Positions 1 through 8,872 of a stretch of 64,000 nt of DNA are shown here, in pieces. Below the pieces are notes generated by a model. It was not told the origin of the DNA and did no database searches. It saw only the letters and a list, made by a program, of their open reading frames with translations. Where the stretch lies: positions 168,518 to 232,517 of the forward strand of contig CANHGM010000001.1 in assembly GCA_947460345.1 (NCBI GenBank), in the 5' to 3' direction. The first letter of the stretch is position 1. Each line of letters opens with the position of its first letter. The position numbers and the translations under genes are program-made. The stretch is from Bacteroidota bacterium. Lineage in GTDB: Bacteria > Bacteroidota > Bacteroidia > UKL13-3.

Positions 1-29
1 CCTTCTGGAATTTTTGAATCAAGTATCAT
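1..29 (-). CDS. sdhA: Succinate dehydrogenase flavoprotein subunit, N-terminus only
   Basis: An ATG on the minus strand at 29 opens a frame reading MILDSKIPEG before the window ends. This matches the N-terminus I know from Bacteroidota SdhA proteins, which often start with a variant of LDSKIPEGPLAEKW. It lies 58 bases downstream of the sdhC stop on the same strand, the expected sdhC-sdhA-sdhB order. Only ten residues are visible, so the call rests on this short match plus synteny. The protein would be the FAD-carrying, succinate-oxidising subunit of complex II. Confidence 0.7.
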
Positions 30-87
30 GTTATATATTGATTTAGATTGAATGATAAATTTTATAAAACGCTATTAAAAAAATCCT

Positions 88-891
88 TTATTTTAAAAAG
101 AAGTACAAAGGCATAGCAGCAAAACCAGCGGTGATGGCTATAGAGAAAAACCAACCTATGGTTTTAATAACGGGCACATACTTTCGATGGTTTACGCCCA
201 AACTTTGCCAAGCACTTTGAAAACCGTGTAATAAGTGGAAAGCCAAAGCTATCATGGCAATTAAATAAAGTATCACTATTGCAGGTTCTTTAAATTCTTC
301 AGCTACTTCAGCATACAAATCTTTATATATTACTTGTTTGTATTCAGAAATTTTAGGGTCGTAAGCTCCACCTGATGCAGCCATTTTCTTTTTAATTTCT
401 TCGACATATGATTGCCATAAGGTATCTGTCATGGTTTTGTGTTCTCCATCTTGCACAAACTCAACATATTTTGCTTTTGGCATTTCTCCATTGTGATATT
501 CCCACCAAAAATCTTTCATATGGAAAACTAAAAACACCAAGATAATGGTTCCCAAAATACCCATATTTCTGCTGCTCCAAGCACTGTTTTTGTCAGGACT
601 GTTTTTTACATAGCCTTGAGGGCGTGCTTTTTTATTATATATTGTTAAAAGCAACGATTGTATAATATGTATAATAAAAGTTGCATATAATAGATAAGAA
701 ACTGTTTTGATTAAAGGGTTGTGTGTCATAAACACAGAATACATATTAAACGAAAACCCACCATCATCTTTAAAAAGTTGAAAATTCCCTGAAACGTGAA
801 CTACAAGGAACAAACAAAGGAATAAACCTGTAAGTGCCATGACTAATTTACGGCCTAATGTTGACGTAAATGCTTTTGTAAACCAATTCAT
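88..891 (-). CDS. sdhC: Succinate dehydrogenase cytochrome b subunit
   Basis: 267-residue membrane protein of the Bacteroidota succinate dehydrogenase/fumarate reductase cytochrome b type, which binds heme and quinone and anchors SdhAB to the inner membrane. The N-terminus has the typical amphipathic start and a hydrophobic first segment (about residues 14-36) containing VVHVSGN with a candidate heme-ligand His. More membrane segments lie at about 55-85, 110-125, 205-225 and 242-265, with further His residues (MTHNP, FHLLHGFQ). A hydrophilic insert of about 80 residues separates the third and fourth segments. Start ATG at 891. A TTTG-N20-TAGTTTCG promoter lies 33 bases upstream, so this is probably the first gene of the sdhCAB operon. 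The downstream sdhA start is visible at the window edge. Confidence 0.9.
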   Translation of the reverse strand: MNWFTKAFTSTLGRKLVMALTGLFLCLFLVVHVSGNFQLFKDDGGFSFNMYSVFMTHNPLIKTVSYLLYATFIIHIIQSLLLTIYNKKARPQGYVKNSPDKNSAWSSRNMGILGTIILVFLVFHMKDFWWEYHNGEMPKAKYVEFVQDGEHKTMTDTLWQSYVEEIKKKMAASGGAYDPKISEYKQVIYKDLYAEVAEEFKEPAIVILYLIAMIALAFHLLHGFQSAWQSLGVNHRKYVPVIKTIGWFFSIAITAGFAAMPLYFFLK

Positions 892-924
892 TAATGTATA
901 TAATTTTTGTTAATTATTGTTCTG

Positions 925-956
925 CGAAACTACAATTCAAACAAGCGAGAGACAAA
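925..956 (-). promoter_or_regulatory. sdhC: Predicted Bacteroidetes-type promoter of the sdhC operon
   Basis: Read on the minus strand, TTTG (956-953) is followed by a 20-base spacer and TAGTTTCG (932-925), one mismatch from the TAnnTTTG consensus. The sdhC ATG is 33 bases beyond. The position and spacing fit the known Bacteroidetes sigma-70 pattern. No experimental support is available. Confidence 0.5.
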
Positions 957-1078
957 TGTGGTTTTAAAATATTATTTGTTTAGAATGATTTTAAACAAGT
1001 ACCTATTTTAGGTATATATCTATCTGAAATTAAAGAAATATCAAATAAAAAGCAATAATTTTATATTCAATATTTTTA

Positions 1079-2389
1079 CTATTGTCTTCTTAAGATATTC
1101 ACTTCTTGCTCACTCAACAATCGCCACTGTCCTCTTTTCAAGCTTGTTTTGGTCAAGCCTGCAAAATAAGTTCTATCCAATTTGTCTACTTTATAACCCA
1201 ATGATTCGAACATGCGATGCACGATTCTGTTTCTACCACTATGTATTTCGACAAACAAGGTTTTTTTGTCGTCAGTGCTTTTAAACTCTAAAGCATCAGC
1301 ATGAATAGGTCCATCTTCTAATTCAACACCTTCTAATAATTTTTGTTTGTCAGCAAGTTTAAAGTTTTGGTCCAATTGAGCAATATATACTTTTTTGATA
1401 CCAAATTTTGGATGCGTAAGTTTGTTAGATAAATCACCATCATTGGTTAAAAGCAACACACCCGTAGTGTTTCTATCGAGCCTACCTACCGGAAAAATTC
1501 TTTCTTTAGTAGCATCTTTCACCAGTTCCATGATGGTATTTCTACCTTCAGGATCGTCAGTGGTGGTGATTACATTCTTAGGTTTATTAATGAGCACATA
1601 AACTTTCTTTTCTACCTTAACTCTAGCATCGCCATAACTAATCTCATCTTTTTGAGGGTTTACTTTAGTTCCTAATTCAGTAATTATTTTGCCATTTACT
1701 TTTACAAGACCGGCTGTAATCATCACATCAGCTTCTCTTCTTGAGGCAATACCTGCATTAGATAAAAACCTATTAAGCCTGATACTCACATCAACATTAT
1801 CTGGATAGAAATCGCTTTCATCACCAGCACTTTTTCGTGATTTTAGTTTTATTGGCTCTTCTTTTAAGATTATGCGTTTGCCTTTAGGGACCCAATCTTT
1901 AGATTTGCTATCACTTTCGTTTCTTTTAGTATAAGAGCGTTTTTCGTATCCACCTCTGTCAGGTTTTGAAAAACTTCTACGCTCAGTTGAGCCTCCTCTG
2001 TCACCCTCATCTCTTTTGGTATATGGGCGTTTTTCGTATTCGCCGGTATTTGAATCTTCTCTCTTAGTAAATGGGCGTTTAGGGCGGTCTTCATATCCAC
2101 CTCTGTCAGGTTTTGAAAAACTTTTACGCTCGGTTGAGCCTCCTCTGTCACCCTCATCTCTTTTGGTATATGGGCGTTTTTCGTATCCGCCGGTATTAGA
2201 ATCTTCTCTCTTAGTAAATGGGCGTTTAGGGCGGTCTTCAGCACCCCTTCTTTCAGGTTTACTATACCCCTTACTGCTTTCTGAAGGCTTAGAAAATTTA
2301 GGCTTAAATTTAGATTTGTCTGTATCGGGCTTTCTGCTTCTGCCTTTGTTGTCGTCTTTGTTGTTTTTGCTAGTAAATGGTCTTGACAT
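1079..2389 (-). CDS. RluB/RsuA-family 23S rRNA pseudouridine synthase with long basic repeat N-terminus
   Basis: The preferred ATG is at 2389 (MSRPFTSKN), giving 436 residues. An in-frame start 18 codons upstream would add a hydrophobic stretch not seen in the family. The first ~190 residues are low-complexity and rich in Lys, Arg, Ser, Gly and Asp, with units such as KRPFTKRE, KRPYTKRDEGDRGG and ERKSFSKPDRGG. An S4 RNA-binding domain follows (IRLNRFLSNAGIASRREAD). The RluB-type catalytic domain carries GRLDRNTTGVLLLTNDGDL, with the conserved catalytic Asp in GRLD, and RNRIVHRMFESLGYKV. It should isomerise a uridine in the peptidyl-transferase region of 23S rRNA. Basic N-terminal extensions occur in Bacteroidota RluB proteins and probably bind RNA. 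Here part of the extension is an exact-period tandem duplication. A promoter match lies just upstream. Confidence 0.9.
   Translation of the reverse strand: MSRPFTSKNNKDDNKGRSRKPDTDKSKFKPKFSKPSESSKGYSKPERRGAEDRPKRPFTKREDSNTGGYEKRPYTKRDEGDRGGSTERKSFSKPDRGGYEDRPKRPFTKREDSNTGEYEKRPYTKRDEGDRGGSTERRSFSKPDRGGYEKRSYTKRNESDSKSKDWVPKGKRIILKEEPIKLKSRKSAGDESDFYPDNVDVSIRLNRFLSNAGIASRREADVMITAGLVKVNGKIITELGTKVNPQKDEISYGDARVKVEKKVYVLINKPKNVITTTDDPEGRNTIMELVKDATKERIFPVGRLDRNTTGVLLLTNDGDLSNKLTHPKFGIKKVYIAQLDQNFKLADKQKLLEGVELEDGPIHADALEFKSTDDKKTLFVEIHSGRNRIVHRMFESLGYKVDKLDRTYFAGLTKTSLKRGQWRLLSEQEVNILRRQ
1951..2240 (-). repeat. Tandem 147-bp duplication inside the pseudouridine synthase gene
   Basis: Two adjacent near-identical copies with period 147 bp (49 codons) start at 1951 and 2098. 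Both read cacctctgtcaggttttg at their left ends. They differ by only a few substitutions, such as GGY/GEY and ERK/ERR at protein level. Because the period is a whole number of codons, the frame is kept. This looks like a recent in-frame duplication in a disordered RNA-binding tail. Confidence 0.9.
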
Positions 2390-2410
2390 TTCTTTATAAA
2401 AAATAAGCTG

Positions 2411-2444
2411 CAAAAATATAGTAAAATACTGATAACCATGCAAA
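2411..2444 (-). promoter_or_regulatory. Predicted promoter of the pseudouridine synthase gene
   Basis: On the minus strand TTTG (2444-2441), a 22-base spacer and TATTTTTG (2418-2411, exact TAnnTTTG) precede the ATG at 2389 by 21 bases. This is a good match to the Bacteroidetes sigma-70 consensus. Confidence 0.5.
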
Positions 2445-2456
2445 ACATTTCAAAGG

Positions 2457-2488
2457 TTTTTAAATTCAACTAAAACACATTACGTTTG
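2457..2488 (+). promoter_or_regulatory. Predicted promoter of the 2OG-Fe(II) oxygenase gene
   Basis: TACGTTTG at 2481-2488 is an exact TAnnTTTG -7 element. A TTTT at 2457-2460 stands 20 bases upstream in place of the TTTG -33 box. The ATG follows 21 bases downstream. It is divergent from, and partly overlaps the region of, the promoter for the minus-strand pseudouridine synthase. Confidence 0.5.
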
Positions 2489-2509
2489 TAGCTAAAAATA
2501 TATATCAAA

Positions 2510-3454
2510 ATGTCAATACCTTCAGTTGATTTATCAAAATTTATACATGGCGACCAACATTCTAAAAGCGAATTTATAAGAGAACTTGGTGAAGCCTATG
2601 AAAATATTGGTTTTGTAGCAGTTAAAAATCATTTGTTTAGTTATGAAGTAGAAAAGGAATTATATAAACAAGTGAAAGCTTTTTTTGATTTACCTCAAGA
2701 AATCAAACAAAAATACGAAATAGAAGGACTAGCTGGCCAACGAGGCTATACCTCTTTTGGACGTGAACATGCCAAGGGTTCAAGTGTTGGAGATTTGAAA
2801 GAGTTTTGGCATTTTGGGCAAACAATAGAAGATAATGACCCAATTAAATCAGAATATCCAGACAATATATTTGCAGAAGAACTGCCTGAATTTAATAAAA
2901 TTGGGATAGAAGCTTATAAAACCATGGAAAAAACAGGTACCTATATGCTTAGAGCCATTGCTTTGTTTTTAGGATTAGATGAATTCTATTTTGATCAAAA
3001 AATACACCATGGCAATAGTATTTTAAGACCCATACATTATGGACCCATTGAGGGAGAGCCCAAAAACGCTGTGAGATCTGGACAGCACGAAGATATAAAC
3101 CTCATCACTTTATTAATGGGAGCTAGTGCTGATGGACTAGAGGTTTTAAATAAAAAAAATGAATGGGTAGGAGTAACATCACTACCTGACCAAATTGTAG
3201 TGAACGTAGGCGACATGCTCCAACGATTAACTAATAATAGGCTTCGTTCAACTACACACAGGGTAGTGAATCCACCAAAAGAAATGTGGGGTTCTTCAAG
3301 ATATTCTATCCCATTTTTCCTTCATCCACGAAGCGAGATGAGGCTAGATTGCTTAGAATCTTGTATTACCGAGTCAAATCCAATTCATTATAGCCCAATA
3401 AGTGCAGGAGAATATTTAGACGAAAGATTAAGAGAGATTGGATTAAAAAAATAA
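2510..3454 (+). CDS. 2OG-Fe(II) oxygenase of the isopenicillin-N-synthase family
   Basis: 314 residues, the usual length for the family. The N-terminal DIOX_N-like region opens with SIPSVDLSKFIHGD and contains the GFVAVKNH stretch. The C-terminal double-stranded beta-helix carries the iron triad H193-x-D195 (QHEDIN) and H250 (STTHRVVNP), plus the RxS cosubstrate motif at R264-Y-S266. It should use Fe(II), O2 and usually 2-oxoglutarate to oxidise a small molecule. The substrate cannot be read from sequence. It stands alone between its own promoter and the metH promoter. Fungal and plant members make antibiotics or hormones, but bacterial homologs are common and mostly uncharacterised. Confidence 0.88.
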   Translation: MSIPSVDLSKFIHGDQHSKSEFIRELGEAYENIGFVAVKNHLFSYEVEKELYKQVKAFFDLPQEIKQKYEIEGLAGQRGYTSFGREHAKGSSVGDLKEFWHFGQTIEDNDPIKSEYPDNIFAEELPEFNKIGIEAYKTMEKTGTYMLRAIALFLGLDEFYFDQKIHHGNSILRPIHYGPIEGEPKNAVRSGQHEDINLITLLMGASADGLEVLNKKNEWVGVTSLPDQIVVNVGDMLQRLTNNRLRSTTHRVVNPPKEMWGSSRYSIPFFLHPRSEMRLDCLESCITESNPIHYSPISAGEYLDERLREIGLKK

Positions 3455-3478
3455 TCTATATTTTTAATTGATTTAAAG

Positions 3479-3486
3479 TATATTTG
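3479..3486 (+). promoter_or_regulatory. metH: -7 element of the metH promoter
   Basis: TATATTTG is an exact TAnnTTTG. Transcription starting about seven bases downstream would begin at the first bases of the SAM riboswitch (3492), so the promoter and the RNA element support each other. I cannot see a convincing TTTG -33 box at the usual distance. Confidence 0.6.
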
Positions 3487-3491
3487 CACCA

Positions 3492-3593
3492 CTTATCAAG
3501 AAAGACGGAGGGACGAGGCCCTATGATGTCTTAGCAACCCAAGCAGTTGGGTGCTAATTCCTACCCTATCATAAGTGTTGAGGGAGAGATAAG
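3492..3593 (+). promoter_or_regulatory. SAM-I riboswitch (S-box) upstream of metH
   Basis: The P1 helix is formed by CTTATC (3492-3497) and GATAAG (3588-3593). Between them lie the S-box core segments in order: AGACGGAGGGACGAGGCCC, then the GATGTCTTAGCAACC segment, the hairpin arm CCCAAGCAGTTGGGTGC, and a final arm ending in GAGGGAGA. This order and these conserved blocks (GGAGGGA, GCAACC, GGTGC) are diagnostic of the SAM-I class. SAM binding should lower expression of the downstream methionine synthase genes. A 12-nt perfect palindrome (3596-3607) and a CU-rich tract (3609-3627) follow and could form the expression platform. Whether control is by termination or by blocking ribosome access is not clear from sequence. 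Confidence 0.93.
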
Positions 3594-3687
3594 AAGTATA
3601 ATTATACACTTTTCTCCTCTTCTTTTTTGATAAATTATTATGTCATTGCTTAACACAATGAAGAACCAAACACATAAAAAATCAAAA

Positions 3688-4701
3688 ATGAAAACAGATA
3701 TTAGAAAATTATTAAACGAAAGAATTTTGATTCTAGATGGTGCCATGGGTACCATGATTCAACGCCACAATCTTCAAGAAGCCGACTATAGAGGAGAGAG
3801 ATTCAAAGATTTTCACAAAGATATTAAAGGTAACAATGACCTATTGTGTTTAACCCAACCTCAGATTATAAAAGACATTCATAGAAAGTATTTTGAAGCA
3901 GGTTCAGATATTGTAGAAACCAATACTTTTAATGCACAACAAGTATCGATGGAAGACTATGATATGCAGCATTTGAGCAGAGAAATAAATTTGGAAGCAG
4001 CTAAAATAGCCAGAGAAGCAGCAGATGAATACACAGCTTTAACTCCAGATAAGCCTCGTTTTGTTGCAGGTGCCATTGGGCCAATGAACAGAACACTTTC
4101 TCTTTCACCAGATGTAAATAAACCTGAGTTTAGAACAGTGGTTTTTGACCAAGTAAAAAATGCATATTTAGAACAAGCTATTGCACTTATAGAAGGTGGT
4201 GTTGATCTAATTTTAATTGAAACCATTTTTGACACCTTAAATTGTAAAGCGGCAATATATGCTTGCATGGAGGCATTTGAAATTATGAATAAGGAATTGC
4301 CAATCATGATTAGTGGAACCATCACCGATGCCAGTGGCAGAACGCTTTCAGGTCAAACAATTGAAGCATTTTATTTATCAGTTAGGCATGCTAATCCTAT
4401 TAGTGTAGGGATTAACTGTGCTCTTGGTGCCCAGCAAATGAGACCATATATAGAAGCACTTAGCAATATGGCCGAATGCTACGTGAGTTGCTATCCTAAT
4501 GCTGGCTTACCAAATGAGTTTGGAGAGTATGATGAAAGTCCTGCAGCTATGGGTTCTCAAGTAAAAGATTTTCTTGAATCAGGATTCATCAATATTATTG
4601 GTGGATGTTGCGGAACTACTCCAGATCATATTGCAGAAATTGCTAGATTGGCTGCTAATTATCAACCTAGACCATTGATTTTAATTGAGGAAAATAACTA
4701 A
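3688..4701 (+). CDS. metH: Methionine synthase, homocysteine-binding half (split MetH N-terminal module)
   Basis: 337 residues from the ATG at 3688 ([21 protein letters not shown]), which matches the usual MetH N-terminus. The frame is open 16 codons further up, but that stretch does not resemble the family. The protein is one homocysteine S-methyltransferase (Pfam S-methyl_trans) barrel. The zinc ligands are visible as C244 (GINCALG) and C307-C308 (GGCCGTTP), matching Cys247, 310 and 311 of E. coli MetH. It supplies the Zn-activated homocysteine thiolate. The remaining MetH modules are on the next gene, 115 bases downstream. This two-gene arrangement is known in Bacteroidota. It is the first gene after the SAM-I riboswitch. 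Confidence 0.93.
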   Translation: MKTDIRKLLNERILILDGAMGTMIQRHNLQEADYRGERFKDFHKDIKGNNDLLCLTQPQIIKDIHRKYFEAGSDIVETNTFNAQQVSMEDYDMQHLSREINLEAAKIAREAADEYTALTPDKPRFVAGAIGPMNRTLSLSPDVNKPEFRTVVFDQVKNAYLEQAIALIEGGVDLILIETIFDTLNCKAAIYACMEAFEIMNKELPIMISGTITDASGRTLSGQTIEAFYLSVRHANPISVGINCALGAQQMRPYIEALSNMAECYVSCYPNAGLPNEFGEYDESPAAMGSQVKDFLESGFINIIGGCCGTTPDHIAEIARLAANYQPRPLILIEENN

Positions 4702-4816
4702 TCATTTGAGCTCTTCATATTAGAAATTATATATATCTATTTCAATTGTTGTTTATTCAATTTAACAATGATTGAGACACCCACAACAACATATATCATA
4801 TAGGAAAAAAATAAAA

Positions 4817-7477
4817 ATGTCAAAATATTTAAGATTATCAGGGCTTGAGCCATTAATAATTACTCCAGAAACTAATTTTGTAAACATTGGTGAAAGAACC
4901 AATGTATCAGGTTCTAGAGCGTTTGCTAAAATGATTTTGAAAGGTGATTTTGAATCGGCCCTTTCAGTTGCAAGACAACAGGTAGAGAATGGAGCTCAAG
5001 TAATAGATGTGAATATGGATGAGGGAATGCTAGACGGTGTTGCTTCCATGACTCATTTTTTGAATTTAATTGCTTCAGAGCCTGATATTTCTAGAGTTCC
5101 TATCATGATCGACTCTTCTAAATGGGAGATTATAGAAGCAGGGCTAAAATGCCTACAAGGAAAAGGTATTGTGAACTCGATATCACTGAAAGATGGAGAA
5201 GAAAAATTTATAGAGAGAGCCAAGATTATTAAAAAATTTGGTGCGGCTACCGTGGTTATGGCTTTTGATGAATCTGGGCAGGCCGATAATTATGAGAGAA
5301 GAATAGAAATTTGCAAAAGAGCTTATGATATATTGGTTGATGTGGTAAAGTTTCCAGCCGAAGACATCATTTTCGACCCAAATATTTTGACAGTTGCTAC
5401 TGGTATGGAAGAGCATAACAACTATGCGGTTGATTTCATAAAAGCAACCAAGTGGATTAAAGAGAATTTACCTTATGCTAAAGTTTCGGGTGGGGTAAGT
5501 AATATATCTTTCTCTTTCAGAGGCAACGATAAAGTGAGAGAAGCCATGCATTCGGCCTTCTTATACCATGCTATTAAAGCTGGTATGGACATGGGAATTG
5601 TGAATGCAGGAATGGTGGAAGTATATGATGAAATTCCAAAGGATTTGCTTGAATATGTTGAGGATGTTTTGCTTAACAGAAAACCTGAGGCTACAGAGAA
5701 ATTGATAGCTTATGCCGAACAAGTAAAAGGCGCAGGCAAAGTAAACGAAAGAGATGAGGCTTGGAGAAATGGTACAGTTGAAGAACGTTTGAGTCATGCA
5801 TTGGTAAAAGGTATCGTAGAATATGTTGAAGCTGATACTGAAGAAGCACGTTTGAAATACCCTAAACCATTAGAAGTAATTGAAGGGCCATTGATGGCAG
5901 GTATGAATGTAGTTGGAGATTTGTTTGGAGCAGGTAAAATGTTCTTGCCTCAAGTAGTAAAAAGTGCTAGGGTAATGAAAAAAGCAGTAGCCGTTTTAAC
6001 ACCATATATAGAGGAAGAAAAATTAGCCTCTGGAAACACACAAGCTCAAGGTAAAATATTGATGGCCACTGTCAAAGGTGATGTACACGATATAGGAAAA
6101 AACATTGTAGGTGTAGTGCTTGCTTGTAACAACTACGAAATAGTAGACATGGGAGTAATGGTTGCAGCAGATAAAATATTGGCTAAGGCCAAAGAAATTA
6201 ATGCTGACATCATTGGTCTATCAGGATTGATTACTCCATCACTTGATGAAATGGTACACGTAGCCAAAGAAATGGAACGTTTAAAATTTGATATTCCATT
6301 GCTTATAGGTGGAGCTACCACTTCGCGTATACATGCGGCTGTCAAGATTGATCCTTGCTACAGTGGTCCTGTGGTGCATGTATTAGATGCTAGTAGAAGC
6401 GTGCCAGTTGCTGGTAATTTGATCAGCCGAGAACACCGACCTGAATATGAAAAAACAATCAAGCAAGAGTATGCTCAGTTGCGTGAAGATCATAAGAATA
6501 GAAAACAAGATAAGAATTATATAACCATAGATGAAGCTCGTAAAAATGGTGCTAAAATAGATTGGAAAGGATATCAACCACCTGTGCCTAAAAAGCTTGG
6601 TATTACTGTATTTGAAGATTTTGATTTGGCTACCATTCGTGAGAATATAGATTGGACACCATTCTTTAGTACATGGGAATTAAGAGGTAAATATCCTCGT
6701 ATTTTTGACGATGCTTATGTAGGCGAAGAAGCAAAAAAATTATTTGTAGATGCTAATTTGATGTTAGATGAAATTATCGCTAATCATTCTTTAAAAGCTA
6801 AAGCAGTCATTGGTTTGTTTGAAGCAAATGCTGTTGGCGATGATATTTATTTGGAGAATGGAACAGTGCTTCACCAATTGCGTCAACAAGGACAGAAAGG
6901 TGAAGGGGTTTCTAATATATGTTTGTCAGATTTTATTGCACCTAAAGAATCAGGAATTAAAGATTATATAGGTTCATTCGCGGTGTCTGCCGGTTTTGAA
7001 TTGGAACATTTGGTTGCCAAATACGATGCAGACCATGATGACTATCACAGTATATTGGCCAAAGCCATTGCCGATAGATTGGCTGAAGCATTTGCAGAGA
7101 CCATGCATGCACTTATACGCAAAGAATATTGGGGCTATGCCGAGAATGAGCAACTTACTAATGAAGAACTTATTTCTGAACAATATGATGGTATCAGGCC
7201 AGCACCTGGCTATCCAGCTTGCCCTGACCATACCGAGAAAGCTACTTTGTGGAAGTTGTTGGATGTAGAAAAGAATACAGGTATAAGTCTCACCGAAAGT
7301 TTTGCTATGTGGCCTGCTAGTAGTGTTAGTGGATGGTATTTTAGTCATCCACAGTCCAAGTACTTTGGTTTAGGTAAAATATATAAAGACCAAGTTGAAG
7401 ACTATGCAAAACGTAAAGGAATGGATTTAGCTGTCATAGAGCGTTGGTTAAGTCCTGTGCTTGGTTACGACAACTAG
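4817..7477 (+). CDS. metH: Cobalamin-dependent methionine synthase, folate/B12/activation modules
   Basis: 886 residues from the ATG at 4817 ([13 protein letters not shown]), preceded by an AGGA at 4802. It starts where the homocysteine module would end in a full-length MetH. The modules in order are: a pterin-binding methyltetrahydrofolate barrel (about 1-300, starting [14 protein letters not shown]); a B12 cap helical bundle (about 320-410); a Rossmann B12-binding domain with D422-x-H424-x-x-G427 (GDVHDIGKN), His424 being the lower cobalt ligand; and an AdoMet activation domain with R794 and GYPACPD (798-804). With the upstream gene it makes methionine from homocysteine and 5-methyl-THF. 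All signature residues are intact. An exonuclease gene follows 21 bases later on the same strand. Confidence 0.95.
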   Translation: MSKYLRLSGLEPLIITPETNFVNIGERTNVSGSRAFAKMILKGDFESALSVARQQVENGAQVIDVNMDEGMLDGVASMTHFLNLIASEPDISRVPIMIDSSKWEIIEAGLKCLQGKGIVNSISLKDGEEKFIERAKIIKKFGAATVVMAFDESGQADNYERRIEICKRAYDILVDVVKFPAEDIIFDPNILTVATGMEEHNNYAVDFIKATKWIKENLPYAKVSGGVSNISFSFRGNDKVREAMHSAFLYHAIKAGMDMGIVNAGMVEVYDEIPKDLLEYVEDVLLNRKPEATEKLIAYAEQVKGAGKVNERDEAWRNGTVEERLSHALVKGIVEYVEADTEEARLKYPKPLEVIEGPLMAGMNVVGDLFGAGKMFLPQVVKSARVMKKAVAVLTPYIEEEKLASGNTQAQGKILMATVKGDVHDIGKNIVGVVLACNNYEIVDMGVMVAADKILAKAKEINADIIGLSGLITPSLDEMVHVAKEMERLKFDIPLLIGGATTSRIHAAVKIDPCYSGPVVHVLDASRSVPVAGNLISREHRPEYEKTIKQEYAQLREDHKNRKQDKNYITIDEARKNGAKIDWKGYQPPVPKKLGITVFEDFDLATIRENIDWTPFFSTWELRGKYPRIFDDAYVGEEAKKLFVDANLMLDEIIANHSLKAKAVIGLFEANAVGDDIYLENGTVLHQLRQQGQKGEGVSNICLSDFIAPKESGIKDYIGSFAVSAGFELEHLVAKYDADHDDYHSILAKAIADRLAEAFAETMHALIRKEYWGYAENEQLTNEELISEQYDGIRPAPGYPACPDHTEKATLWKLLDVEKNTGISLTESFAMWPASSVSGWYFSHPQSKYFGLGKIYKDQVEDYAKRKGMDLAVIERWLSPVLGYDN

Positions 7478-7498
7478 CCAAACAATTATATATATGAA

Positions 7499-8869
7499 AT
7501 GTATGCAATTGTTGATATAGAAACAACTGGTGGGAGTGCTGAAAGAAGTAAAATTACTGAAATTGCTATCATTATTCACGATGGTGAAAAGGCTATACAA
7601 ACATTTTCAACGCTTGTAAACCCTGAGTGTAGAATTCCATATCAAATTACGCAGTTTACTGGCATCACAGATGAAATGGTAAAAGATGCCCCAAAGTTTT
7701 ATGAGGTAGCAAAAGAAATTGTAGAACTTACTCAAGATTGCGTTTTTGTAGCACATAATGTAAAGTTTGATTATGGATTTGTAAAAGCAGCTTTTAAAGA
7801 ACTTGGGTATGACTATCAACGAAAAACTTTGTGCACGGTAAGGTTAAGTAGAAATACTTTTCCGGGTTTGCCATCATATAGCTTGGGGAAGTTGTGCAAT
7901 AGCCTAAACATTCAGCTAAAAAACAGACATAGAGCATTAGGAGATGCAGAAGCTACAGCCTTGCTTTTTAGCAAAATGGTTGAAAAAAATGCTAACTTAT
8001 TACCCAATGACTGGCTTAATTCGGAATTACAAAAACTAACGCATCCACCCTTATTGGGCGAAAGTGTATTAGAAAAAATTCCCTATAAAACCACAGGCGT
8101 TTATTACTTCCATAATAAAGATGGAGAGGTGATATATGTGGGAAAAAGTATAGACATTAAAAAAAGACTGATACAACATTTTGCAAACCAAAAAAGTCAG
8201 AAAGTAATCAGAATGCAGCATGAAATTGCAGATATAAGTTTTGAGCCCACAGGAAGCGAGCTAGTTGCTTTGCTATTAGAATCAGATGAAATAAAAAAGT
8301 TAAAGCCTTTATATAACCGCTCACAAAAAAGAACCAGGTCAATACCTTTTTACGGCATTTTTGAAAAAATAGACGAACAAGGATATATAAACTTATATAC
8401 AAAAAAACTACAAGAAGACGACGAACCTATTCTAACTATAGACAATTTAGTTGAAGCAAAAAACACTTATTATAAACTTATTGAAAAGTACAATTTGTGC
8501 TTATCAAAAGCCGATATACATAAAACAGGTGGGGCATGTTTTAATTACCAAATACATATATGCAATGGTGCTTGTATAAACAAAGAAAGCGTTGAAATGT
8601 ATAATGATAGAGCTTCAAAAGCTATAGAAAGTATCAGTTTTAAGCATCAGAGTTTTTTAATAGTAGACAAAGGGAAACACCAACACGAAAAAGCAGTTAT
8701 ATATATTGATAAAGGTGTTTATAAAGGATTTGGATTTATAGATATGCGTGAGTCAAATCCAACAATCGAGGATATGAAAGATTGTATAAAAAAATACAGT
8801 CATAACAAAGACATACAAACTATACTGTATAGGTTTGTGAAAAATGGAATTAAAAAAATAGCTATATAA
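7499..8869 (+). CDS. DEDDh 3'-5' exonuclease fused to a GIY-YIG nuclease domain
   Basis: 456 residues. Residues 1-165 form a DnaQ-like exonuclease: D6-x-E8 (VDIETTGG), the ExoII Asp in AHNVKFDYGF, and ExoIII H-x4-D (HRALGDAEAT). Residues ~195-280 form a UvrC/Cho-type GIY-YIG domain (GVYYF..., IYVGKSIDIKKRL, a conserved Glu in GSELVALLLE, and LYNR). The rest has a Cys-containing segment (GGACFNYQIHICNGACI) resembling that of Cho/UvrC-like proteins. It probably acts in DNA repair or proofreading, as an excision nuclease outside UvrABC. Similar fusions are common in Bacteroidota. It has no promoter of its own that I can see and may be co-transcribed with metH. Its 3' end is 3 bases from the convergent M48 peptidase gene. 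Confidence 0.9.
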   Translation: MYAIVDIETTGGSAERSKITEIAIIIHDGEKAIQTFSTLVNPECRIPYQITQFTGITDEMVKDAPKFYEVAKEIVELTQDCVFVAHNVKFDYGFVKAAFKELGYDYQRKTLCTVRLSRNTFPGLPSYSLGKLCNSLNIQLKNRHRALGDAEATALLFSKMVEKNANLLPNDWLNSELQKLTHPPLLGESVLEKIPYKTTGVYYFHNKDGEVIYVGKSIDIKKRLIQHFANQKSQKVIRMQHEIADISFEPTGSELVALLLESDEIKKLKPLYNRSQKRTRSIPFYGIFEKIDEQGYINLYTKKLQEDDEPILTIDNLVEAKNTYYKLIEKYNLCLSKADIHKTGGACFNYQIHICNGACINKESVEMYNDRASKAIESISFKHQSFLIVDKGKHQHEKAVIYIDKGVYKGFGFIDMRESNPTIEDMKDCIKKYSHNKDIQTILYRFVKNGIKKIAI

Positions 8870-8872
8870 AAA

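Noticed and set aside
2016-2399. 127-codon plus-strand frame opposite the same repeats
   Set aside because: Antisense shadow of the repeat-rich coding region, with no start context of its own.
1870-2469. 199-codon minus-strand frame overlapping the pseudouridine synthase tail
   Set aside because: It is another frame of the 147-bp repeats. Repetitive DNA keeps several frames open, and the product has no family resemblance.
4702-4816. Frameshift splitting metH
   Set aside because: Both halves start and end at known domain borders and all active-site residues are present. The gap contains no leftover MetH sequence, and split MetH is known in Bacteroidota.
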